Below, in pieces: positions 9,038 to 17,498 of a stretch of 64,000 nucleotides of DNA. The notes below the pieces were generated by a model. The model did not search any database and was not told the origin of the DNA. It saw only the letters and a list, made by a program, of their open reading frames with translations. This DNA is from Paraburkholderia elongata (lineage in GTDB: Bacteria > Pseudomonadota > Gammaproteobacteria > Burkholderiales > Burkholderiaceae). Every line of letters starts with the position of its first letter. The first letter of the stretch is position 1. The stretch is from contig NZ_WOEZ01000284.1 in assembly GCF_013177735.1 (NCBI RefSeq), positions 19,831-83,830 of the forward strand, in the 5' to 3' direction. The translations under genes were made by a program, and so were the position numbers.

Positions 9038-9760
9038 TCAGTGCCTCGAGGCATGTTGCGCGCCATCCGGCACGAACACATAACCATGACTGCGGACGGT
9101 CTGGATGAACCTTGGCGCGGAGGGGTCTGTTTCGAGGATCCTGCGCAACCGCCATACCTGGACACCGACCCCTCGATCGGTATGATCGTCTTCCGGGCCG
9201 TGCAGCAACTCAAGCAAGCGCTCCCGGGTAAGCGTACGCATGGGGTTATTGACGAAGATCTTAAGCAGCGCGAATTCTCCCGCCGATAGCGTGAGCCGGC
9301 TGTTCTCTACGTTGAGCGTGCGCAACTGAAGATCCAGCGTGAATGGGCCGAATCCGACCACTGCATGTTCTTCCCGCGCGGCGGCCGACGCAGATAGGGT
9401 TTGCCGCCGCAATACGGCCCGCATGCGCGCAAGCAGTTCGCGAGGATTGAATAGTTTGCCGATGCAGTCGTCCGCGCCCATTTCGAGTCCCACGATCCGG
9501 TCCATGTCGTCGGGCCCCGAGGCCAGAATCACAGGGACGGTGTTGCCCGCGGCACGTAGCGTGCTCAGCGCTGCGAGGCCGTTCACCCCTTGCATGATCT
9601 GGTCGAGGACAATCAGATCGGGCGGGTTCCGTTCGATTTGTTCCCCGAGCGATTTCACTTCGTGCAAAACGGAGACCGCCATGCCCTCTCGTCCGAGGAA
9701 GTCGACCAGCGACCCAAGGAGTTCGACATCGTCGTCAACGACCAGTATTTGAGTTGTCAT
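9038..9760 (-). CDS. OmpR/PhoB-type response regulator, orphan
   Basis: Two-component DNA-binding regulator of 240 residues. Receiver domain (1-120) shows the acidic pocket D9-D11, phospho-acceptor Asp53 (VLDQIM), and GADDCIGKLFNPRELL, where the conserved Lys is followed by Leu rather than the usual Pro. The winged-helix output domain (about 140-235) has LTLSAGEFALL, RTLTRERLLELL, VQVWRLRRILE and TVRSHGYVFV. ATG 9760 begins at the canonical MTTQILVVDDD. No histidine kinase is encoded in the neighbourhood. The next gene on the strand is the membrane TAXI receptor. Confidence 0.9.
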   Translation of the reverse strand: MTTQILVVDDDVELLGSLVDFLGREGMAVSVLHEVKSLGEQIERNPPDLIVLDQIMQGVNGLAALSTLRAAGNTVPVILASGPDDMDRIVGLEMGADDCIGKLFNPRELLARMRAVLRRQTLSASAAAREEHAVVGFGPFTLDLQLRTLNVENSRLTLSAGEFALLKIFVNNPMRTLTRERLLELLHGPEDDHTDRGVGVQVWRLRRILETDPSAPRFIQTVRSHGYVFVPDGAQHASRH

Positions 9761-9990
9761 GGCAAGGAAATCGAACGCATAGGCCCGGAAACAGGTTTGC
9801 AATAGCGTTCGCTGCCCCATCACGGTTACCGGGTTTGCCGCGCCAGCTTTCAGTACCGTCAGACTGCTGGTGGCCCGCGAACGTCGTGCTCCAGCTTCTT
9901 TAACGGAGCGGCCGGCGAGAATCCGTCGCGGAGTGTCGATTTTTTATTTGCTCAACTCGCCATGCTGTTCTGGTCAGTGCATACGCCGCC

Positions 9991-11313
9991 TTACTGGGGT
10001 TGCACGCGGCGAATTGGCGGATAGTGAAACCTTTGTTCGACATGGACCGCGCTCGGTATGTAGATGCGCAGCATGATGTAAAACAATCCATCTGGCGCGG
10101 GTAGCCAGTTAGATCGCATCGCGGCGTCAAGCGGTGGCGTTGCCGATATGTGCAACGACAGGCCACGCTCATCGTAGCGAAGTTGCGGTGAGCGATCCCC
10201 GATGGAATGTCGGTCGATCGCGTTTTCCACCAGCATGCAGGATGCTTTGTCGTACATCGTGATCGACCAGAATGCCTGTGCCTGCGGCAGACCATCGGGT
10301 GGAAATGAGAGCTCGTAGGCATAGCGCCCGTCGAGCGGATGCCCTTCGTTGTCGCAATCGGCGGTGACGTACATCGCTTCCTCGACGCCGAGCGCACCGA
10401 TGTAGTTCCTGCTGACATGCGCGCGCGTCAGGTAGTCATCGCCGAACGAAGCGCGCACTTCCACCGGCAGGAACCACCCGCCACCGAGCGCCGATGGTTG
10501 GGGCACGCCCAGTTCGCCGATCACCTGATCGAGCGCGCTGCCGAGCGTGGCGAGTGCGGGCGCCTCGAGCATCGATACGTCAATATTTGCACCGATGCCG
10601 ACGGCTGCATAACGGGCGACGACTGCGGATTCGGCGGCCGGCGGAGGATTGCGCACGAGCGCCGCGTTGACCACGGCCGTATAAAGGCGCGGATCGCCGG
10701 TTGCCGCACGTCGCGCCACGCCGACGTCGAAACGCCGCTGCGCGGGTTTACCGCTGAGCGTCTTCAACACGAAGCGATCCTGCAGGGCATGCGCGGCGGC
10801 CAGATCGTCCATTCCGTCGACCAGGATGCGGCCGATCAGCCAGACGTCTCGCGTGGGACAGGCAATCGGCGTGAGATCGCCATCGACGGGCGGTGCAACA
10901 TCGCCGTAATAGAGAAGAAAACGCCGCGCGCCATTGCCGGTCGTGCGCGTGCCAATGGATTCGAACGGGTTGGTGTAGAAGTCGAGCAGACCGAGTACGT
11001 AGTAGCGGGCCGCCGTGTCGGGCACTTCCAGCACGAGCGGTTCGTCGCCGACGTCCAGCCATGCGCTGAGGTATAGCGTGTCGTTGTTGGGCGTCACGAT
11101 TTCGCGGTTGCGCGGACCCAGCAACTGGCGCCCGCGCACCATCTGATTGACCCAGCCAACTGTCGAATCCGGACTGTCGCCGGCAAATTGACCGCTGTCG
11201 TCGCGACGCGGGCACATCGCTGCGCGCGCTCGCGCCATTTCGAATAGTGGCAGGGTATAGAGCACCGCATCGCGGGCGAGTGCGGTGATGTTTTCACTTG
11301 CAGAACAAGACAT
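9991..11313 (-). CDS. DUF1254/DUF1214 domain protein
   Basis: Function unknown. 440 residues; N-terminal DUF1254 block (YTLPLFEM, GPRNREIVTPNNDTLYLSAW, LDFYTNPFESIGTRT) and C-terminal DUF1214 block (NDEGHPLDGRYAYELSF, FWSITMYDKASCMLV, DRHSIGDRSPQLRYDERG) are clear. Many relatives are exported, but no signal peptide is seen here. It is divergent from, and starts very close to, the tandem IclR gene (its ATG is at 11313, and the regulator's likely ATG at 11472), so the regulator probably controls it. Confidence 0.88.
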   Translation of the reverse strand: MSCSASENITALARDAVLYTLPLFEMARARAAMCPRRDDSGQFAGDSPDSTVGWVNQMVRGRQLLGPRNREIVTPNNDTLYLSAWLDVGDEPLVLEVPDTAARYYVLGLLDFYTNPFESIGTRTTGNGARRFLLYYGDVAPPVDGDLTPIACPTRDVWLIGRILVDGMDDLAAAHALQDRFVLKTLSGKPAQRRFDVGVARRAATGDPRLYTAVVNAALVRNPPPAAESAVVARYAAVGIGANIDVSMLEAPALATLGSALDQVIGELGVPQPSALGGGWFLPVEVRASFGDDYLTRAHVSRNYIGALGVEEAMYVTADCDNEGHPLDGRYAYELSFPPDGLPQAQAFWSITMYDKASCMLVENAIDRHSIGDRSPQLRYDERGLSLHISATPPLDAAMRSNWLPAPDGLFYIMLRIYIPSAVHVEQRFHYPPIRRVQPQ

Positions 11314-11471
11314 GGATGCCGCTCCGGCTATGGACAGGAAGGAGTCGAGCCTACCGGGACGGCAAGATAACGGAACTAGGGTTTCGCTATGTTAAACACG
11401 TATGGAAGCGGGATAGCAGGCGTGCTTCAATGGGCACAAGCACGCTCCGAGCGCTTTTTCCGTACCAAACG

Positions 11472-13088
11472 ATGGTTCCGAACCCACTCCGTAACCCCCA
11501 GTTCGCCACAACGCTCGCTCATGGCCTCGCGTTGTTGAACTGCTTCAAGGTGGACGACGCGATTCTCAGCAACAAGGACTTCGCTGAGCGCACTGGCCTG
11601 TCGAAAGCAACGGTGTCGCGGCTGACCTATACGCTCGGCATGCTCGGCTTTCTGCGCTATGACAACACCGTACGCAAATACCGGCTGGGCGCTGCGGTCG
11701 TGTCGGTCGGTTACCCTCTTCTGCAAGGCCTGCGTATCCGCGAACTGGCGCGACCGCTGATGAGGGAGCTCGCCGACGTGGCGCGCGGTTCGGTGTCGCT
11801 CGGTTTTCGTGACCGCTGGCACATGGTGTATGTCGAGACCGCGCGCGGTCATGAATCGCCGGCGTTTCGCCCGGATACCGGTGCAACGCTACCCATTCTC
11901 GCTTCCGCGATGGGCCGGGCCTGGCTAGGCCGCGCCGAATCCGCGCAACGCGCTGCCGTGCTCGAACAGGTTCGCGTCCGCGATCCTGCGCAATGGGACG
12001 CCTATCAAGCCGGTCTGGAGGGCGCTCTGCGCATGTTTGCAGAGCACGGCGTTGCACTCAGCGAAGGCGATTTCGACCGAGAAATCCATGCGGTCGCCGT
12101 ACCGATGCGCGAACCGATCAATGCTGAAACTTTCGTTTTCAATTGTGGCGTGCCGCGCTTGCAACTGACCGACAGGACACTCGTCGACGAGATCGCTCCG
12201 CGCCTCGTGGCGATGGTGGACACACTCGAACGGCAGCTTGCGTCGCAGCATGTGTCCGGCGACGAAGCAGGGACCTCGCCCAGTCCGTTCCCCAAGCAAA
12301 CAACCATGGACTCATTTCCCGACGACGACGACCGTCAATTCGCCTTCACGCTCGCGCGTGGTTTGGAAATCCTGCGCTGTTTTCTGCCAGGCGTTGCTGC
12401 GCTTGGCAACAAGGATTTCGTCGAGCGTACGGGTTTGTCGAAGGCAACGGTGTCCAGGCTTGCCTACACGTTGACCGAACTCGGCTACCTGCGCCATGAC
12501 AAAGTGGCGCGCAACTATCGGCTCGGCGGCGGTGTGCTGTCGATGGGCTATCCGCTGCTGGCCAGTATGCGCATTCGACAGATCGCGCGCCCGTTCATGC
12601 GCGAGCTTGCGCTTCAGGTACGCGGGTCCGTATCGCTTGGCATGCGCGACCAGTCGAATATGGTCTACATCGAATGTTGTCCGGGAGATAAGCGAATTCG
12701 TGCGCGGCCCGACGTCGGTGCGGTGCGTCCGATTCTGCGGATGGCGATGGGACGGGCGTGGCTCGCGGCTGTGACGCCGCAGGAACGTGAAGTCGCGCTG
12801 AACCGGCTACGCATCGCCGTGCCGGACCAGTGGCAACTTTATGGCGCGCAGGTGCAGCAGGCGCTTCACGACTACCAGCAAGCCGGCGTTTGCTTCTCCT
12901 ATGGCGATATGCAGAAGAACGCCTACGGCGTCGCCGCGCCGTTGTGTGCGCAGATCGACGCAGAGACGCTGGTGTTCAATTGCGCGGTGCCGGCACAATC
13001 GGCGCAGGGACGCCGGTTGATCGACGATATCGCACCACGACTCTTGACGATGGTCTCAAACGTCGAGATTGCGGCTGGCCTGCGGTAG
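11472..13088 (+). CDS. tandem IclR-family regulator: two complete IclR modules in one ORF
   Basis: Transcription factor of 538 residues, about twice the usual 260. Module 1 (1-270) and module 2 (279-538) each contain a winged-helix HTH (NKDF-ERTGLSKATVSRL in both) and an IclR effector domain (RGSVSLG, PILAMGRAWL-like, FNC-VP). A Ser/Pro linker separates them, and an internal in-frame Met (nt 12306) sits exactly where an independent module 2 would begin. Start 11472 is chosen because it gives module 1 the same 12-residue lead into its HTH as module 2; the frame runs open back to 11298, which would overlap the divergent gene. One chain carries two different DNA-binding helices and two ligand pockets. 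Likely target: the divergent DUF1254 gene. Confidence 0.88.
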   Translation: MVPNPLRNPQFATTLAHGLALLNCFKVDDAILSNKDFAERTGLSKATVSRLTYTLGMLGFLRYDNTVRKYRLGAAVVSVGYPLLQGLRIRELARPLMRELADVARGSVSLGFRDRWHMVYVETARGHESPAFRPDTGATLPILASAMGRAWLGRAESAQRAAVLEQVRVRDPAQWDAYQAGLEGALRMFAEHGVALSEGDFDREIHAVAVPMREPINAETFVFNCGVPRLQLTDRTLVDEIAPRLVAMVDTLERQLASQHVSGDEAGTSPSPFPKQTTMDSFPDDDDRQFAFTLARGLEILRCFLPGVAALGNKDFVERTGLSKATVSRLAYTLTELGYLRHDKVARNYRLGGGVLSMGYPLLASMRIRQIARPFMRELALQVRGSVSLGMRDQSNMVYIECCPGDKRIRARPDVGAVRPILRMAMGRAWLAAVTPQEREVALNRLRIAVPDQWQLYGAQVQQALHDYQQAGVCFSYGDMQKNAYGVAAPLCAQIDAETLVFNCAVPAQSAQGRRLIDDIAPRLLTMVSNVEIAAGLR

Positions 13089-13255
13089 GGCTTGCAGCGG
13101 TCGGGCCGCTCGTCTGTTCATGCCTGGTGATTCATTCGCAGACTAACCTTGAGTTTCCTATCCTGGCGCGCTAAATTGCGGCTCGCGGATCATTGCGGTT
13201 GCCCTCGGGGACGTTGTACATCACCCGGTTTGTAACGTATTCGCAAGGAATACTG

Positions 13256-15174
13256 ATGTCGGATCGGCCTGCCGGCGAAGGAAACGATTTGAGTGAGCGA
13301 CCGTCTGGACGTGGCGAAACTTCGCTGACTGGATGGGTGGCCTTGGGACTCGCGGGCCTGCTCGGCGCCCTGAGCCTTTTGAAAACCCTACCCGTCGATC
13401 TGCGCTGGAGCGCAGTTCTGGCGAGCGCGTGCCTGAACGTGTTCGTTGTCACGATATGGCACTCGTCTAGGGCACGCACGCCGCCTGATCCGGCACAGGG
13501 ATCGGGCTGGAAGCGGGGCGTAAGTTTCGTCAGACAACTTGTCTGGCAAGATGCTGAGGCGCCGTCCTTGAGTCTCGCAGTCCGGGCTTTCCACTGGCAA
13601 CCGTGGGGCGTGGCCATTTGCGGCTGCCTTTCCGTGGCGATCGCCGCGACGGCGTTGCGGCCCGTTTCGCCCGCCACACTCGTTCACGCGATGGTTTCGT
13701 CGTCCCTTGTGATCGTTAGCGGCGCTGCTGCGCTAACGCTTGCTTTTCTCACACTCGTCGCCGAACGCTTCTATGCACAGGATGCGGAGCAATCCCATGC
13801 CTCGGCATCGGTATCGGTATCGCTCGCCGGCATGCTGCGCGTCCTGGTGGCGTGTGCTCTTGCTGCGGCGCTGTCAGCGGCGTGGTTCGTCTATCTGCAC
13901 ACGGCGCTCGATCTGCTGGTGCATGTTGCCGCGGTGTTCACTGCTGCGATTGCCGTCGAAATGCTGATCCGCGCCACGCTTCTGTGGTTCTTCGCGCCGC
14001 GCGCCGGTGCAAACGCGGCTCATGTCCCGTCGAGCATCATCGCGGGTCTGTTGCGTTATCGCCGCTCACCGCTCTCGTCGATCGGCGCTGAGTTGCGTGA
14101 CCGCTACGGTATCGATCTGCGTCAGAACTGGGTGCTGCGCAGTTTCGTGCGACTGTTGCCTGTCACCGTTGTAGCGATGGTGGCGTGTGCGTGGCTGTTG
14201 ACGTCCGTCGTCGTGCTAGGCCCGTCCCAGCGTGCGGTATACGAACGGTTCGGTGCGCCGGTAGCGGTTTGGCCGCCGGGCCTTCACTTCGGTATGCCCT
14301 GGCCTTTCGGCAAGGCTCGCCTCGTCGACAACGGTGCCGTGCACCAGATCATCGTGTCAGGTGGCGCCGACGACAGCAGCGTCGCGGCGCCATCTACTTC
14401 CGCAGACGGCCCGACGCCGAACAGCTGAATCGTCTCTGGGACGTCCAGCATCCCTGGGAGACGAGCCAGGTGATCGCAGGCGCAACCGGCGAGCAGCAGA
14501 GCTTTCAGATCGTAAACGCCGACGTTCGGCTCGACTACCGCGAGGGCTTGAGCGATACGGCGGCGCGTGCGGCACTGTACCGGTCTGTCGATCCGGAGAG
14601 CACCGTCCGCTCGATCGCCAATCGCGAGGTGGTGCATTACCTCGCGTCGCATACGCTGCAGGCTTTGCTCGAGACGAGTCAAACGGCGATGGCCGAGAGC
14701 GTGCGCCGTGCCGTTCAGCGGCAACTCGACCAGCTCGCGAGCGGCATCGAAGTCGTGGCGGTGGTGATCGAGAGCGTGCATCCGCCGTCGGGGGCGGCCG
14801 CGGCCTATCACGACGTGCAGGCAGCGCAGATTCGAGCGCAGGCGAGTGTTGCCGAGGCACACGGCTTTGCGGCGGGCTTGCTCGGCAATGCGCAGCAACA
14901 GGCACTGACGAATGTCGCCCAGGCGAGCGCCCGGGCGGCCGACACAACGGCGGCGGCGCGTGTGCAGCAAATCAACTTCGAAGCCGACACGGTGGCATAC
15001 CGCCTCGGCGAACCGGCTTTTCCCTTCGAGTATTACTTGAGCAAGTTGCAGCAAGGATTGCAGAACGCGCGCATCACGGTGATCGACGACCGGCTGACGG
15101 CCGACCGCCGGGCAACCATCGACCTGCGCTCGTTCACCGCGGGCGATCTCGCCGGTATTCCTCACGGCAATTGA
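13256..15174 (+). pseudogene. HflK-like SPFH protein with N-terminal multi-pass domain, frameshifted
   Basis: The first gene of an SPFH/P-ATPase operon, read in two frames. Part one (13256-14428) starts after AAGGA and encodes about seven membrane helices, then the SPFH entry GPSQRAVYERFGAP and WPPGLHFGMPWPFG; it stops early. Part two continues in another frame from about 14419 (EQLNRLWDVQHPWETS onward) through the SPFH domain and a long Ala/Gln coiled coil to 15174. Inserting one G at 14419 restores a continuous protein of about 639 residues, and the junction then reads TPEQLNRLWD. No slippery sequence is present, so this is either a real single-base deletion or a sequencing error. Intact homologues would scaffold membrane proteins or modulate FtsH-type proteases. 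Confidence 0.8.
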
Positions 15175-15261
15175 CGTCCCGGCTGCATCGTATGCGCATC
15201 GTACACGGGTCGTACAGATACGCACGCCCAATGTCGGCGAAGCTGTTTTTAAGGTGACGAT

Positions 15262-16332
15262 ATGAGTTTGTTCCATTCGCATGCAGACGGTCACGATCAC
15301 GGTCATGGGCACGGGCACCATCATCATCACGGCGGTGGCGATGCGCAGGCCGCGGGCGGCGGTCCGTTCTATATCCGGGTTCTGCTTGCGTTGCTCTGCG
15401 TGGTCGTGGCGATCGCGGTGGCGAGTTTCATCTCCGTGCGTGCAGGCGAAGCCTCGGTGATCACACGCTTCGGTCAACCCGTGCGCGTGCTGCTCGAACC
15501 TGGCCTCGCGTGGCATCTGCCGGCGCCGATCGAAGCGGTGGTGCCGGTCGACCTGCGCTTGCATACGACGTCGAGCGGCTTGCAGGACGTGGGCACGCGG
15601 GATGGCTTGCGGATCATCGTGCAGGCGTATGTCGCTTGGCGCGTCGCAGCGGACCCGAACGACGTGCGCCGTTTCGTTCGGGCCGTGGGCAACCAGCCCG
15701 ACGAAGCCGCGCAGCAAATCCGCTCGCTGCTCGGCTCGTCGCTGCAAACCACGTCGGCTGGGTTCGACCTTGCGTCGCTGGTCAACACGGATCCGTCCAA
15801 GGTACGCATCTCGGCCTTTGAAGACGCTTTGCGCAGTCAGATCGACGCGCAACTGTACTCGGCTTACGGCGTGCATGTCGTCCAGGTGGGGCTGGAGCGC
15901 CTGACGCTGCCGGCCGTGACGCTCGCGGCCACAGTCAGCCGGATGAGCGCCGAGCGCGAGACGGTGGCCGCGCAGCGCACGGCCGACGGCAACCGCGAGG
16001 CCGCGCAGATTCGCTCGGATGCGGACCGCGATGCCCGGCTTGCCGTCGCCGATGCGAATGTGAAAGCGGCGGAGATCGAAGCGCAGTCCCGTAAGGACGC
16101 GGCCGCGATCTATGGCAACACCTACGCGGGCAATCCGCGGCTCTACACGATGTTGCGCTCGCTCGACACCCTCGACACGGTGGTCAGCGCCAATACGAAT
16201 CTGATTCTGCGCAGCGATGCCGCGCCGTTCCAGGCCCTGGTGCAGGGCCCCACCGAACTGCGGTCCGAGCCGTTGCCGCAGCCGGGCGTCGGCACGGCGT
16301 CCGCGTCGAAGAAAGCCAGGTCCACGCGATGA
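15262..16332 (+). CDS. HflC-like SPFH membrane protein with histidine-rich N-terminus
   Basis: 356 residues. The first 27 are extremely His/Gly/Asp-rich (over ten histidines), then a single membrane helix at about 38-60 and an SPFH/band-7 domain (RAGEASVITRFGQPVRVLLEPGL, DGLRIIVQAYVAWRV), followed by an Ala/Glu/Arg-rich helical region (REAAQIRSDADRDARLAVADA) and a C-terminal YTMLRSLDTLDTV segment typical of HflC. Because of the N-terminal metal-chelating tract and the P1B ATPase two genes on, a metal-related role is likely; this is inference. RBS AAGGTGA precedes ATG 15262. It follows the frameshifted SPFH gene by 87 nt and overlaps the next by 4 nt. Confidence 0.88.
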   Translation: MSLFHSHADGHDHGHGHGHHHHHGGGDAQAAGGGPFYIRVLLALLCVVVAIAVASFISVRAGEASVITRFGQPVRVLLEPGLAWHLPAPIEAVVPVDLRLHTTSSGLQDVGTRDGLRIIVQAYVAWRVAADPNDVRRFVRAVGNQPDEAAQQIRSLLGSSLQTTSAGFDLASLVNTDPSKVRISAFEDALRSQIDAQLYSAYGVHVVQVGLERLTLPAVTLAATVSRMSAERETVAAQRTADGNREAAQIRSDADRDARLAVADANVKAAEIEAQSRKDAAAIYGNTYAGNPRLYTMLRSLDTLDTVVSANTNLILRSDAAPFQALVQGPTELRSEPLPQPGVGTASASKKARSTR

Positions 16333-17498
16333 ATACGGACACCGGCTTGCCGCCGCTCGGCCCTGTCGCCCAGGCGGTACGACTCTCGTTCTGGTTTATC
16401 GCCGCCCTGGTCGTGCTCGCCGCCGGCGCTTGGGCCGGGTCGAACATCCGGCGCATTCCGCCTGATAGCCGGGCGGTCGTGTTGCGATTCGGCTCGTTCG
16501 TGCGCACCCAGGAAGCGGGTCTGCTGATTGCATGGCCACGTCCCTTCGAGTCGACGTTGCTGGTGCCTGGCAGTGCACGGGTTCTCGAGCAACGCATCCA
16601 GTCGCTCGAACGTGATCCGCGTGCGCGCGCCGCGGATATGAATTTGCCGGAAGCACCACCCCCGGCTCAAGGACAATCCGACACCGGGGCCGTGATCGGG
16701 CCGCAGGATATGCCCTCCGGTCCACCGCCCGCGCCGGACAACGCGGCCAGCCCCGACATGGCGCCGCCCGGTGTGCAGTTGTCCGACGCGCTGGCCGGCT
16801 CCGGCTATGTGCTCACTGGCGACAACGGCGTGTTGCAGTTGCGCGCCACGCTGTACTACCGCGTGGTGGATCCCTATGCCTATGTCCTGCAAAAAGATCA
16901 GCTTGCTGCGGCGCTCGAGCGGATTGTGTCCGCATCGGCGGTCGATGTCGTCGCCCAGCGTGATCTGGATGCAATCCTCGTCGCACGTCCCGAGTTGTTG
17001 TCGGCGGATCAGCAGGTCGCGATAAAGCGTGAGCGTTTGCGGGGCGATCTCGCGCAGGAAATCGAACGCCACTTGCGCCAGCTCGATGCGCAGCACGCGG
17101 GACTCGGCGTGGAAGTCGCGCGCGTCGACGTCGAGGTGGCATTCCCGGCGGCCGCCGTAAGCGCGTTCAATTCGGTGCTGACCTCGCTGCAGGTGGCCGA
17201 GCGCAGCATGGCCGAGGCGCGCACGTCCGCTGAAAAGATACGCCAGGATGCGCAACAGGATGCCGACCGGATCGTGCAGAACGCACAGGCGAACGCCGTT
17301 GAGCGTGTCGCCACCGCGCAGGCTAAAACCCTGACCATCCAGCAACTGGAAGTGCCGCTTCGCACCAACAGCGATCCTGGGCTTCTCGCGCGCGTGTATC
17401 GGGACCGCATCCAGTCGATCCTCTCGAAAGCGGGCAGCGTGACGACCGTCGGACCGCACGACACATCGAATCTGATCTTGCCGGGAAATGCGCGATGA
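16329..17498 (+). CDS. HflK-like SPFH membrane protein
   Basis: Third SPFH protein of the operon, 389 residues. One membrane helix near 18-38, then the band-7 start IRRIPPDSRAVVLRFGSFVRTQEAGL, a Pro/Ala-rich insertion (about 100-145, APPPAQGQSD and PSGPPPAPDNAAS) that splits the domain, then VLQLRATLYYRVVDPYAYVLQ and the heptad-like tail (AEARTSAEKIRQDAQQDADR). The Pro-rich insertion is in a position where canonical HflK has none. It overlaps the preceding gene (ATGA, 4 nt) and the ATPase gene (4 nt), so all are translationally coupled. Confidence 0.87.
   Translation: MNTDTGLPPLGPVAQAVRLSFWFIAALVVLAAGAWAGSNIRRIPPDSRAVVLRFGSFVRTQEAGLLIAWPRPFESTLLVPGSARVLEQRIQSLERDPRARAADMNLPEAPPPAQGQSDTGAVIGPQDMPSGPPPAPDNAASPDMAPPGVQLSDALAGSGYVLTGDNGVLQLRATLYYRVVDPYAYVLQKDQLAAALERIVSASAVDVVAQRDLDAILVARPELLSADQQVAIKRERLRGDLAQEIERHLRQLDAQHAGLGVEVARVDVEVAFPAAAVSAFNSVLTSLQVAERSMAEARTSAEKIRQDAQQDADRIVQNAQANAVERVATAQAKTLTIQQLEVPLRTNSDPGLLARVYRDRIQSILSKAGSVTTVGPHDTSNLILPGNAR

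Noticed and set aside
13193..13255. Upstream in-frame start of the first SPFH gene
   Set aside because: The ATG at 13256 has an AAGGA ribosome site; the extra residues have no homology.
15262..15345. Run of CAT/CAC codons as a possible repeat or CRISPR-like array
   Set aside because: It encodes the His-rich N-terminus of the SPFH protein; there are no regular repeats and spacers.
14284..15876. 530-residue minus-strand ORF across the SPFH genes
   Set aside because: Antisense to two convincing SPFH genes; composition typical of a shadow frame.
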